From Chionis minor (Eukaryota; Chordata; Aves; Charadriiformes; Chionididae): 64,000 nucleotides of DNA. Each line of letters begins with the position of its first letter. Positions within the stretch are counted from its first letter, which is position 1. A program made the position numbers and the translations under genes. Location of the stretch: contig VZSF01008160.1 of assembly GCA_013398295.1 (NCBI GenBank), positions 310,623 to 374,622 of the forward strand, written 5' to 3'. The notes under the pieces were generated by a model. It did not search any database, was not told the DNA's origin, and saw only the letters and a program-made list of their open reading frames with translations. Shown in pieces: positions 51,545-63,216 of this stretch.

Positions 51545-52002
51545 TCAGGAAGAACAAGCTCACTTAAGAGTCATTTGGGTCTGTGAATGATCAGCACATA
51601 AAAAGAGTGCTCAGAGACAATGAGATGATTGCCAAGAAGCTGAACAGCACCTTTGTATCAATACACAAAACAGAAAAAATGAGCACAATTCACCTGCTCA
51701 GACTCTTCTTTGTGGGAGAACTCATTACAGAATCTGTTTGAAACTGAAGTGACTGCAAAATAGATGAGGTTATTTTTGTCCTTGAGAAAATGGACAAAAG
51801 TAGCAAATTGTCAAGATTAAGATTGTGTTCACTCAATAGCTCTGGAAGAGCTCCACAATGAAATAGTTTGATTACTAAAAGTGGTGCATAGTGTGCTTAA
51901 AAGTGCCCCACACAACTGAGGACTTGAAGGTGTCAGATATGACACTAACTAAAAAAAACCAGTTTCAGGGAGAACCATGGAAGTCCAGATATGGAATTCT
52001 GC
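51545..52002 (+). mobile_element. Ancient CR1 LINE ORF2, upstream part (before the LTR)
   Basis: From 51613 the plus strand reads RDNEMIAKKLNSTFVSI. This fits the linker before the reverse-transcriptase domain of old CR1 elements, where a DNEEIAKKLN-type segment is usual. Further right, frameshifted pieces correspond to the start of the RT domain, including a decayed form of the segment that normally encodes PGNYRPVSLT just before 52002. Many stops and shifts make it non-functional. The element continues after the LTR at 52562, so the two parts are one copy split by insertion. The 5' limit is uncertain and could lie some hundred bases further left. Confidence 0.7.
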
Positions 52003-52561
52003 TGTTGTTGTTTCAGTTGGGATGGAGTTAAGTTTTTTTGTTAGCAGCTGGTATAGTGCTATGTTTTGGATTTGGAATGAGAAACACCTTTGACAGCACG
52101 CTGGTGTTTTCAGTTGTTGCTAGGCAGTCGAGGACTTTTCAGTAAGCAGGCTGGGAGGGCTCAAGAAGTTGGGAGGGCACACAGCCAGGACAACTGAGCC
52201 CAACTGACAAAAGGGATATTCCATACCATGTGATGTCATGCTTAATATATAAAGCTGGGGGAAGAAGAAGGAAAGGGGAGACATTTGGAGTGATGGCATT
52301 TTTCTTCCAAAGTAACGGTTACGTGTGATGGAGCCTTGCTTCCTGGAGATGGTTGAATCCCTGCCTGCCGATGGGAAGTAGCAAACAAATTTCATGTTTT
52401 GCTTTGTTTGCATGTGTGACTTTTGCTTTACCTACTAAACTGTCTTTATCTCAACCCACAAGTTTTCCTCACTTTTACTCTTCTGATTCCCTCATTCAAA
52501 GTGGGGGGAGTGAGCACGCAGCTGTGTGATTCTAGCTGTCATCTGGTGTTAAACCACAACA
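52003..52561 (+). mobile_element. Solo LTR of an avian endogenous retrovirus
   Basis: A 559-base unit begins with TGTTG and ends with CAACA, as retroviral LTRs do. Inside, in order, are a TGATGTCA element like a CREB/ATF site, a TATATAAA box, and a downstream ACTAAA, a possible variant poly(A) signal, followed by a T-rich and then G-rich 3' part. The whole resembles an LTR family I recall as abundant in neoavian birds; class (ERVL, ERVK or ERV1) is not assigned. No primer-binding site follows the right edge and no polypurine tract precedes the left edge, so it is a solo LTR left by recombination. No clear target-site duplication is visible (flanks TTCTGC and CGCGCC). No viral gene is present. 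Confidence 0.9.
52246..52253 (+). promoter_or_regulatory. TATA box of the solo LTR
   Basis: TATATAAA lies 243 bases inside the LTR, with a TGATGTCA element just upstream near 52231. The arrangement is that of a U3 promoter. Whether it is active today cannot be told from sequence. Confidence 0.75.
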
Positions 52562-53145
52562 CGCGCCCTTGTCATCGATAGTGTGTTAATTGCAAAGAAC
52601 AGACACCTGGATAAGCATGATCCATTAGGGAAGAGTCCACATGTGAGGTTTTTTTAAGAGGATGCCTTACCTTGAAATCTCAGTGGAGTCATTTGAAGAT
52701 GTCATCAAGGAGTTTAATTAGGGTGATCTGTCAGTGTATCTGTACTTCTAAACAGCCTTCATCAAATTTCCTCACGTTTAATTTCCTTAGAACTTCTAAA
52801 AAGCATAAAAAACTAAAGAGTAGGAGTGAGCAATCAGTTGATATGATGGCGGGCAAAACCCAGCGAAGGTCTACAGTGATGTGTGCAGGAGCCTGTTCTG
52901 GTTAGTATATTCATAAATTAACTGACTGTGAAGAACTGCACGACTTACAAGACTGAGTGCCTGGGTAGATCACAGCGGCTCAGAGCTTTCAGTACAGACA
53001 GATAAATGTAAAGTGATGAGCACCGGACAAAAGTAGTTCTAATGTCTCATTTTAAATGATGGGCTCTGAGCCCAGCACTAACACTCAGAAGTGAGATCAT
53101 TCCATGAATACATCAGTATATTGCTCAGTAGCAGTCAGGGGGGGA

Positions 53146-53176
<31 letters not shown>

Positions 53177-53645
53177 AAGTTATGCATTAGTAAGAAAAAT
53201 AGAGAGCGAAATAGAGAATATTATTGTACCACCATATGAATCCATGGTTTGCCTACATCTTGAAAAATACACAGTTTTAATCCTCCTGTGTCAGAAAAGT
53301 TATATTAAAATTAGAAAAAAAAACCCAAGAAAAACAAGAAGGGTAATCTGAAATGAGGAAACATCTAATATAAGAAGCAATAGAGCAGGCTATGATTTCT
53401 GAGTTTAGAAAAATGATCATTTTGATATGACAATGGTCTTTAAAAATCATGATTGACATGGGGATGGTAAATAGGAAGCAACTGAGAGCTGTGTTTTCCA
53501 CTACAAGAACTGCAGAACTTCAAACGAAGCTGGAAGGAGCCAGATTCAGAACAAACAACAAAGGAAATGTTTCTTTGTGCATCAGGTTCCCGACAAGTTG
53601 AAATTTTTGCCAAGGGGTGCCATGGGATTATGGAGCATTTATATG
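52562..53645 (+). mobile_element. Ancient CR1 LINE ORF2, downstream part (after the LTR)
   Basis: The ORF2 resumes directly after the LTR. A stretch around 52689-52720 matches the FEDVIK-type region of the RT domain. DKCKVMSTGQ at 53001-53030 matches the conserved segment usually reading DKCKVMHIG. The frame 53091-53351 contains IENIIVPPYESMVCLHLEKY, the decayed form of the segment ending in VRPHLEYC. The last part, to about 53645, matches the C-terminal region before the element's 3' tail. A long A-rich run (53145-53179) interrupts it. Stops and shifts are frequent. The family resembles the older CR1 group known from turtles and crocodilians rather than the younger avian copies nearby. Confidence 0.8.
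53145..53179. repeat. A-rich run inside the ancient CR1 copy
   Basis: About 35 bases of A with three isolated G follow a short G run. It lies where CR1 ORF2 normally encodes a Val-Lys-Lys-Ala segment, so it probably expanded from the A-rich lysine codons. Length is expected to vary between individuals. Confidence 0.9.
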
Positions 53646-54170
53646 CTCCCCTTTTATTCAGCAAGCATCTAGCAAGTGAGTATGTGATCTTGGGTCAGGA
53701 CAGTCATATGAATCCATATGTCCAGACCTGCTTTTTGATGATTATGGATTTGGCGGATTGGTTAGGACCTGGAAAAAGGAAACCCAAAGCAATAGCAAAA
53801 TGACTAGGGAGAAAGAAAAAATGCTGCAGATAAATTACGTACAGTACTTTTTTTTTCCTTTTTAATGCCATGAGTGTTTTCTGGAGAGGCAGAAGTTCTG
53901 TTGTCACACCTGGCTCTCACAGGCACCAAGACAATCAGCAATGCAGGGCCATGTATCAGGGCAGGAATCTGCTGGCTGGAAGCCAGTGCATCACTGATGT
54001 CATGTTCCAGGTGTTTTTAAGAGGTAGGGTAAGAAGTTCAGGGCCCTGGAGAATTGATACAACTGATGGCATTGCTGTACGCTATAAATCAGGGAAAATA
54101 ACCTGCAATAAACCAGGACTGTTGCAGAGCTTGTCAATATACTCTAATATTACTGTTTATCAGAAATGCC
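53646..54170. other. Unique non-coding sequence
   Basis: No gene seen. The frame at 53870-54211 has no recognisable domain. It starts near the 3' end of the ancient CR1 copy, whose tail may extend a short way in. Confidence 0.45.
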
Positions 54171-54590
54171 CAAAACCTCTGGGCCAGATTCTTAGTGGAT
54201 GTAAATCCTAATCAATTTAAATTAGAGTTTTAAAGTTTCAGAATCAGGGAAAAAATAAATCTTATTATAAAGGGAAAAGCAATCACAAAACCTGACCAAA
54301 AGGGACAATTCCCCATCTACCTCTCCTGACTACCATGTATGACTGCTCCAGCTTCACAGCCAGAAAACCCCCAGCCAGTGAAGCAGTCATTGGCTAGACA
54401 GTAATCTATTCTACTGCCTTGCATCCATCATTTTCAAAAAACTAAAAAAAAAACCAATCCAACCACCACCTTTTACCTTTATGTCACTACATCCAAGAAT
54501 TGGGACCTCATCTAAAACCCCTTGAAGTCAGTGCAGACTGTCACTGACTTCAGCTGGCATTGGAATAGACTCTACACCCTGCTAGCAAAC
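54171..54590. repeat. Possible decayed palindromic (MITE-like) repeat
   Basis: GGGCCAGATTCTTAG at 54181-54195, followed by a TGTAAATC segment, resembles one end of palindromic repeats common in reptile and bird genomes, in which a CATTGACTTCA core is flanked by inverted arms. Further right, GAAGTCAGTG (54524-54533) and its exact complement CACTGACTTC (54542-54551) surround an 8-base loop. The two pieces may be two separate old elements. Identification is tentative. Confidence 0.4.
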
Positions 54591-57500
54591 TAAATAAAGA
54601 TCTGGGTTCAGTTCAGGTTGGACATAGATAAGCTTAATAGTACTGACATAAGTGAAGTTATACAGGTCTGCAAGCAGACTGGCCTTCATTCTGTTCATTG
54701 CTGTTCAGTTGACTTCAGTAATTCACTGCATGAGGTAACACATCAAAATGGCACTTGATAATGATTTTCAGTATCAGTGGAGGCATGAAGCAGAAGATTA
54801 AATAGAAATAAAAGTTTCCAAGGGCTAATAATAATACTTTACAAACAGGGAAGACTGCTTTGCATTGTTCAGGCCATGTGCAGGTTTCAAAAATCAAAGT
54901 CAATCACTCTTTCAAGACAGCATGAAATCAAACTGTATCTAAAAAAATGGTACATTTATTAGGATTTAAGGAAAAAGTGTTCTTGCTATTATCTTTGGGA
55001 TGAAATAGACTGTGCAAGAATGACATAAAAATATTCTTACCTCTAGAGTTTCATTGGCATAATCTGTCTGCAACACCCACGAGAATATGATCCTCTGTTG
55101 CAGGAATGTGGCATCAGTTTTTTTTAGCAGGAAATGTTTGGAACATCTTGAAATACGTCATTGTCATACATGTGTCTGTGTGTATGATAGAAAATAAATT
55201 TTGCTGCTGTCTCTTGAGATATATCATCTTGCATATAGAAACATTAATTGCAGTCTTCATCATAGCATAAAGACATAGCCTACTGTGGTATCTGGACTAT
55301 AGAGGAGACAAGGAAAAGTAAAACAAAGAAAAAAACCCCACATTGTAAGTATTTCTGTCATCTGAGTAATTGTGAAGAGAAGAAACCAGGTCTTGCTGAC
55401 AAGTTTCTATTCAGATCTTTCCATTGCTATAGAACAGTGCCAGAAATTCACTCAATTTATCAATACGTTATGCCAAGTCACTCCCCTTCTGGCTAAATAC
55501 TCTTCTTGGCTAGACCCAATTGCAAGGGGAGATGATATTGCTGACACAAGTACTATCAGGTAAGGAATCCTCCATGGATTCTCAGTGTGGAGCTGCAGTC
55601 AGCTAGATGAAGGGAGAGAAGACCTGTAAGAATAGAACTGGGGTGTGGTGAGAGAAGGAGCAAAGACAGGTTAGGGTGAAGGCATGGAGAGTGGGATGGG
55701 AGCTCACAGGACTTTTTGGGGCCTGAGGGGGGCCCAGAGACTGAGGGATGGTGGGGTTGGATGGAGACGGGTGGGGTTGGTTGGAGACGGGTGGACAGGC
55801 ACCAGGGCTTGTCACAGGGTCTGTGGCCCGTAGCACTGACAGCTGCAGTTGGAAGAAAATCAACACCATAGCAGAAGAGGCGCTGCAGGGCCACCACATC
55901 CACTCACAGCCTTTTATCAGCGGTGCCATATCCCTTTGCCCACAGACATATGGTCCCACCACCATCATGTCACAGCACCGGTATGAGCTTTTGTTCTGAG
56001 AAACACTGGCCCAAAAAGTATGAAAAAGGTTTTATTATGTCAAATACTTTCTTCAGAGTTTAGAGAGCAAACTAAATTTTGGGGTTTTTTGGTTTTGACT
56101 AACAATATTATTTTTTCCCTATACCTCTTTTTCTTAAAGAAAATCCACCAATATTCTTCATTGCAAAGTTTAGAGCAAACAAGCCATATTGGTGGGACAG
56201 GACACAACCCACAAGAAAACCACTTGGAACTGACCAGTTCTTGCCCACCTCCTTCACTCCTAGTGACACAATGAGAAACCTGAATGGGTTCTACTTCTCA
56301 ATAGGAGAGGAGCACATGGACCCACAAGATCCCATCCATTGCTCACAGAGACCATCTGGGGACTTCCTGGATCACCCAGCGAGCTGAAGACGAAATCCAT
56401 TGGGTATGTGCACAGATACAGTGCTGGTACCTATCTACATCACAAACCTTGTTTTAATCATTTTATCACAGTTATAGTTTAAATTAAAGCTTGCCACAAG
56501 TGCTTTGTTCTTGGGTTTAACCTGGCCTAGCACTTCACTGAATGTAATACTAACACACACATAATTATGGGGTAAGAGAAATTTTTTCCCACTTCAGCAC
56601 TTCCATGCATTCAACCATGTGACACTGTCACATTTATGAAGCATGATTCTATTTATATGTTCAAGTGCCTGTCGTAGCAGCCTCAGCGTCAAATAGCTGC
56701 TCTGCTGGTGTGAGCAGATTGTTGCTAATGGGAAATGTTACAGAGCTCTTGTGAATGGAAACGGCCAAACTTCACGCTAAGCAATGTTGCTGCTTACTTT
56801 AGGAGTAAATGTAGAACAATATTGCATCTCTAAAAAATTGCTCCTGCAGAAATGGGTGTTTTTAGCGCTGGGTGATGCCACCAGGGAATTATCTAGCTAC
56901 ATGCGCTTCAGCGATCCATTTTGGAGAAGTCATTAGGAATTGACGTCCTTCTTGGACATACGGCTACCTCACAGTTTTAACCCTAGGTTAAATTAACTAA
57001 CAAACATACATGACAGTCCTGAAAGAGCACCAGCGTCATCTTTTGGTTTACGCCAAGACATCCTGGCAACTACTTCATTAGCAAAGAAAACAAAATATGA
57101 GACTGCTAAATCACGTAAACTAGAAATGTAGAATGGGTGTGTCCCCCCTATTTCCATGTACATGTAGGCCTCATATACTAACAGAGTAATTGTTTGTACT
57201 CCAGAAACCCCATCATCTTTTCCACCAGTTTTTTGCTACTAAGCAGAACACAGTGATAAGAAACTGTGGTTAAGCATTCCTCCTACGCACTTCAGAGGAG
57301 GGGCCATTTTATGGATTTCACAGGGGTGTTTTTATTTACTGCTTTCTGTAACATGATGACTTTTCAAAGTAATATAGTTTCATTCCTGTCAGTGATATTT
57401 TATTGAAAAATACTGCCTGCTGCAATCTTATAATTGACCTTGATTTGGGACAGAAGAGTGCTTGCAACACTTACTCTTCTGAATGGGAAAAGTTTTCCAT

Positions 57501-60500
57501 CTTAATGCAAGAGACACAATTACACATGACCTTGGATTAGAGAGTCAGACCTGCCCTGTCCCATGCATATTCCAGACTCACAATAATAATAAAAAAATCC
57601 CTTTGTAGCCAAAGGTATAAACAACTTTCAGACCAAACACGTTCATCTGCAATAGAAATTCCAGTCTTTCCCTTGACTGAGTGAAGGGTTTCTGCAGCTG
57701 CCCAGGCAGGACAGCCCAGTGAGAAGAGAACTGAGCATTGCAGCAGTTCAACTGGAAAAGCACCACCAATACCTTAGACCAGTATGCCATTTTCCTGGGG
57801 AATCAGGGCACACAGAAAACTGAGGTGTATTCCATGCACACGTACCCACCTCAAATGTGGTCTCTGCTCCTTGCAGATCTTGTCAGCCAGTCTCCCTCTC
57901 TGTGCCCACAGCAACATGTGCATATCGTCCAGGAGTGACTGTGTCACTTGTAGCACTGCCAAGCTTAATCCGCCTGTGGTGGTGCCTGAAAACATATTTG
58001 ATATACACACAAAAGTACCTTTTATTACTCGTGGAGCTCAGACACACTCCATGTCTTAGCACTTCTACTTCAGCTGAGAGAAGTAAAATCGGCAACTTAC
58101 AGGTCTAGTAAAGTAAACGCATTCAGTTAGTCAAAGTTACCAGAAAAGCCCAGTCAAGTAGATCCGAGTTTTCAGACAGCCATGAACCCATATCCTGAAC
58201 TTTATCTGGAGTTCCTTGCTGAGAATGAAGCGCTATTTGGATGTGCCATCCAGAGCCTCGGCACTGAAGATGTGCCAAGTAGTGGTCTATATGACTAGGA
58301 TTTGCTTGCCAAAGGGTCAGTGCTGCAGGATGTCACACTGCCATTGGAGAAGTGATTACCTACAGACAGGTCATCATTCATCACGAAGGGATGGAGACTT
58401 TAGGGCAAAAGGAGATTTTAGAAAACATTATTCATGAACGATGCCACATAAAATCTTACCCCCAACAAAGTATTGCTATGCTGGCCAGTTTAGTGCAGAT
58501 GCTCACCAGTATTATCCCTATGTGTTCTATGGTCCTTTTGGCTCCTTGGTCCTTCTTCAAAGGCTGATCTCGTGCAGGCTTTGGGACACCATCATGATCC
58601 TGTACCATCTCTGCTTATTGCTGGCTCATGGTCCATTTTGTCTCACCAATTCAAAGTGTGGCCCACTGCTATCTTTGAAGAAAAGAAGTAGCTGCTAAAA
58701 GAAATCTAAGGATGGAGGGGTAATTTCCTATTGCAATTCATTGGGTAGCTCTCACCCCTAACAGCTGCCATGACTATAGCACATGCTAGTACCCCTGAGT
58801 GAGACAGCAGCATCTCATGGTGGCAAAGATAAGATATAAACAGGGGCTGTAGGGAAAAAGATTTCTCTGTACCCATTAATCCCAGGATATCATCTACCAG
58901 TGCTGCAACACAGCTTTATATCCTGGTTGGACTCCAGGCTTTGCTACAATTAGCATATTAGCTTCAATTATGTGAGCCTGCAGCTAGCATTTAGCTAGTT
59001 TCTCTGTAATTTATCTCAGGAAGAAGTTTGATCCTGGCTGTCTTGTTCCTGATATAGCTTGATTCAGAGTGAATTTTTATGCAGAATATTCCTTCCCTGC
59101 CTGACACATTGCCTATTTGTAGCAGCTTTGGAGTCAAGATTCTCTTTCATGTCTCAGGAAATCTGTGTTGGGTTCCCCTGCATTCACAGCTTGGGTGCTG
59201 TTTGTTTGAAGTTGTCCAAAATATACTGAAAAAGCCTTAAGTTCATATCTCATTCCAAGATGAGTTTTATAAGGGACCCAGTATAAAATGGTCAACCCCC
59301 AGCCTTTCGTCCTTAGGAAAAAGCAGAGCCCCACCAGGAAAACACTGGGAGAGCTGGGAGAAAGGTCTCACGTTAAAATACTGTCTGGTGACTCAGACGT
59401 GAGCCAACTTCTCTGTTTCATTGTAAACGTTTTGGGAGTGATCTGGGCAAATTTAATTAACAACAATGACTTATGAAGCTGACTGTAGCACAGTAAGAGT
59501 AAATTCACAGATAGTTGTGAGGCATTTAGACACTGCAGTTAAAGAGAACATGGGAGTGCCTGGCCAAAACTGTCAGTTCTTTGCTTTATGTTAATATATT
59601 AACCTTTCCTCAGCAGGATAGAGGCCTAAAGGGCATCCTTTATTCTCAGACAAATTCCTTTTCTCCCCTGAAAACAGCCTAGATGTAGCTGAAGCAACTG
59701 AAGAACAAAAGGCTAAAGACTGCTGGAAAGCTGAGAGCTGCCTGAGCTAAAAAGGAAATGGTTATGAAGGATTAGAAGGAAATATAGTGGCCCTCCTGGG
59801 CCTTCAGCTTAGCAGAGCAAACCATGACCAGCTCTTGTGGTGGCCCTGAAAGAGAGGTTAGGACGAGAGCAACAGTTCTAGGATTTTTGTTCTTATATAC
59901 AGTAAGATAAAGAACGTTACATTAACTCACAACAATGTGGGAGAACGGAAGAACAAATACTGATTGACTGGTTTTTTTTAAAGTGAGATATGAAATGAAA
60001 CACATATCACCATAACAATCTCTGATAAATGGGATCAGAAAAAAGAAGAGGTGCCCCAGCTATACAGTATTCATGGGAGTTAACTGTCTGTGGATAATCC
60101 ACATTACTCTTTTCACAGAGCTATGATCTGATGTTTAATTTTTCCACCGCATTGTGTTTTTGGCATGATTTTTTTATTATCTCGCATAAGAACCAAATTG
60201 TTTTGTAGCTTTAGGATGACAAACTCAAACTCTTCTCCGGAATAATACTAAAAAATGAAGAGATAGAAAGAGACTTCAGTGATGCACAGCCCTTATGTGT
60301 TGTTTTATTACAAGACATGTATCATCATCTTCCCACACATTTTTTATGCAAGTGATCTACGGGATGCTCAGCTTGGCGCTCCACAGTATGCCACCACCAT
60401 CAAATAAATGACAGGAAATTGGCAGCATGCTGTGGATTTGCTTTCGGCAACTGAATGGGAAACACTGCTCAGTACGGACCTCCTGCCCTTCGCTCTCCAC

Positions 60501-61499
60501 CCACTCCTGACACGCCTTCAGGTTTCCAAAGCAGCTCTCAAATTGAAGAAAGCCTCACTCCTTTATAGGTTCAGTACAAGGTTTGCCAATGTACAACAAA
60601 AACTAGCCACTCCTAAAGTGTCACTTGGGAGCCTTACAGCCCCTCCTCCTCTCCCCAAGAATACTCCAGAGAATATGTTATTTTCCTTATAAAGGGGAAA
60701 GCTGGAAGAGAAAATACTTCATTAGGAATTTCAATAAAAATTAGGGTGGGTGGGATGTGATCACTCCATCTGTGTTTTTGTTGCAATTTCATCTGGAAAC
60801 GAAACAGTCCATTGCACATGCCACTATAAATGACAGTCTGTGCCCCTGGCTGTTAACCCCATAGAAAATTAATAATTACAGTTAACCATGCCAGTGCTCT
60901 CAAGTGGCCATTTCTGAGCCACACCTAATGCTTCTAGTGTAACTCCAGCTGTCCACCTTATATTCTTAAATATTCCACAGGCTACTAACAAGACATTTGC
61001 AGGTGTGGTTTGGGAAGGCTTTGAATTGTGCACCTTTCTTGCTTTAAACGGAGAGTAATACAAATCAAAAAGTGTGTTACCAGTACTACATCCTCCTATG
61101 GCTTCATCTCCAGGGTTAACCCTGCCTGCAAGCTGGGGGCAGCTGGCTGACAGACTGCTTCAGGGCATAGCCTGCATCCCATTCAAGTCAAAGGCATTGG
61201 GCTCATAGTCCTTTTGCACTTAAGGAGCTCACGGGACTCCAAAGTCAAAAGTCTGTCATACTGCTCTTAATGACCTTAGGCTGGACTGATTTCCTTGTGG
61301 ATCAAGCTTACAAATACACAGCATGACTACAGATGTAAGCACTGATTCTGTACCTTTGCGGTGCTGCATTATTCGATGGACTATATCTACATAGCCACAG
61401 GGAGTGGCCCTAGGCACACTCCAAGCTGAACAAGCATCTTGTTCACAATATTTACCTGATGAAGCAAAACATCCCCAAATGGGTGTTGATATTTCTCAA
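54591..61499. other. Unique non-coding sequence, 6.9 kb
   Basis: No gene is supported. A tandem 20-base repeat is at 55751-55790 in a G-rich patch. The stretch 58182-58690 has three consecutive frames in different phases that could be a decayed coding sequence but match nothing I recognise. The stretch 56690-57010 is rich in short motifs seen in conserved enhancers, but that is only an impression. No interspersed repeat was recognised. Confidence 0.45.
55751..55790. repeat. 20-base G-rich tandem duplication
   Basis: The unit GTGGGGTTGGATGGAGACGG is followed directly by a copy with one change (A to T at the eleventh base), then by a partial third start. The G-rich strand may form unusual structure. 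Confidence 0.9.
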
Positions 61500-63216
61500 G
61501 AGAGAACTTAGTCTTTTCTTCTGTTCCCAGGGACCTTCCAGGATGATTCTCCCTGCTGTTAGGTTGCAGTGCTCCATCACTCTCTCAGTAAAAAGTGATT
61601 CCTGATGTTCAGACAGAAACTGCTGTGTTTTTGTCTGTGCCCATTTGCCTCTTGTCCTGCCACTGGGCACCACTGAAAAGAACCTGTCTCCCTCTTCTTT
61701 ACACCCTCCCTTCAGGTATTTATACACGTTGATAAGATCCCCTTTGATCCCACCCTGAGCCTTCTTTTATCTAGGCTAAGCAGTCCCAGCTCTCTCAGCC
61801 TTTCCTTATTGTAGAGATGCTCCAGTTCCTTAACTAGCTTTGTGGCTGTTTGTTGTACTCTTTCCAGTATGTCCACGTCTCTCTTGTACTGCGGGGCCTA
61901 GAACTGGACATAGGACTCCAGGTGAGACTTCATCACTTCTGAGCAGATGGGAAGAATCACTTCCCTTGACCTGCTGGCAACACTCCCCATAATGCAGCCC
62001 AGGATACTGTTCGCCTTCTCTGCCATAGGGGCACATTGCTGGCTTACATTTAACTTGGTCTCCACCAAAACCCCAAGGTCCTTTTCTGCAAAATTGCTTT
62101 CCAGGCAGTCAGCCCCCACCATATATCAGTACATGAGGTTGTTGCTCTCCAGGAGGTGCAGGACTTTGCACTTCGCCTTGTTGAACTTCATGAGGTTCCT
62201 GTCAGCCCGTTTCTCCAACCTCAAGGTCCCTCTGGATTGGAGTACGACCCTCCAGTGTATCAGCCATTCCTTCTGGATTCATCAGCAAACTTGCTGAGGG
62301 TAAACTCTTGCCCCATCATCCAGATCATGAATGAAGATGTTGAAAAGGACTGGACCTGGTATTGAACCCTGGATTAGTTGCTGGCTTCCAGCTACACTTC
62401 ATGCCACTGGTCAGCACTCTCTGGGCCAGGCCATTCAGCCAGCTTTCAGTCTTCACGGTTTGTTCATCTAGCCCATAATCCATCAGCTTCTCCATGAGGA
62501 TGATACGGGAGACAATGTTGAAAGGCTTACTGATATCAAGGTAGACAATATCCACTACTCTCATCTATCAAGCCATTCGTTTCATCATAGAAGGTTATCA
62601 GATTGGTGAAGTACAATGTCTCCTTTGTGCTGACTACTCCTGATCACTTTCCTTTCCTTCGTGTGCCTGCAAATGGTTTCCAGGATTAGCTGCTCCATCA
62701 CCTTCCCGGGGATCAAGGTGAGGCTGACTGGTCTGTAGTTCCCTGGGTCCTCCTTCTTGCCCTTTTTGAAGACAGGAATGACATTTGCTTTCTTCCAGCA
62801 CTCAGGCAACTCTCCCAGTCTCCATAATAATTCAAAGATTATTGACAGTGACCTTGCAATTACATCAACAATCTTCCTCAGCACTCAGTGCATCTTATCA
62901 GGGACCACGGACTTAAGTATGTCCCATCTGCTTAAGTATTCTCTAACCTGATCCTCTTCTACCAAGGGTAAATCTTCCTTGCTCCAGACTGGTCTCCAAG
63001 TCATTCTGTTTCTGAAGGTTGATCTTACTAGTAAATACTGAGGTGAAGAAAATATTCAGTACCTCATCCCATTTCCAAATCCTGGATTGCAAGGGCTCCT
63101 GACTCATTCAGCAGCACAACCACCAAAGCCATTTTCCTTAGTCTTCTCTTTATCACTTATAGATGCCCTTCTTTTTGCCATTGACATCCTACACCACATT
63201 CAACTCCAGTCCCTGG
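61500..63216 (-). mobile_element. CR1 LINE ORF2 copy, long but inactive
   Basis: This is the best CR1 coding remnant. On the minus strand, from right to left, come the upstream region (63216 to about 62890), the RT frame 62585-62884 with PGNYRPVSLTLIPGKVMEQL, the frame 62325-62564 with VDIVYLDISKPFN (normally LDFSKAFD) and WLNGLAQRV, the frame 61898-62122 with EKDLGVLVETKLNVSQQC, and the frame 61452-61727 with [12 protein letters not shown]. The catalytic FADD motif reads FADE (62278-62289), and at least three frameshifts separate the frames, so no active enzyme can be made. No 3' tail of the usual avian type is visible; the left edge is blurred anywhere between 61450 and 61560. No target-site duplication seen. 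Confidence 0.95.

Noticed and set aside
52120..52413. 97-codon minus-strand frame
   Set aside because: It is an antisense frame inside the solo LTR and carries no viral protein domain.
55556..55968. Two overlapping minus-strand frames of 115 and 121 codons
   Set aside because: They come from a G-rich patch with a tandem repeat; Pro/Ser-rich translations of such DNA are expected and no domain is present.
61947..62365. Plus-strand frames of 116 and 69 codons
   Set aside because: They are antisense frames of the CR1 ORF2 copy, whose true coding strand is minus.
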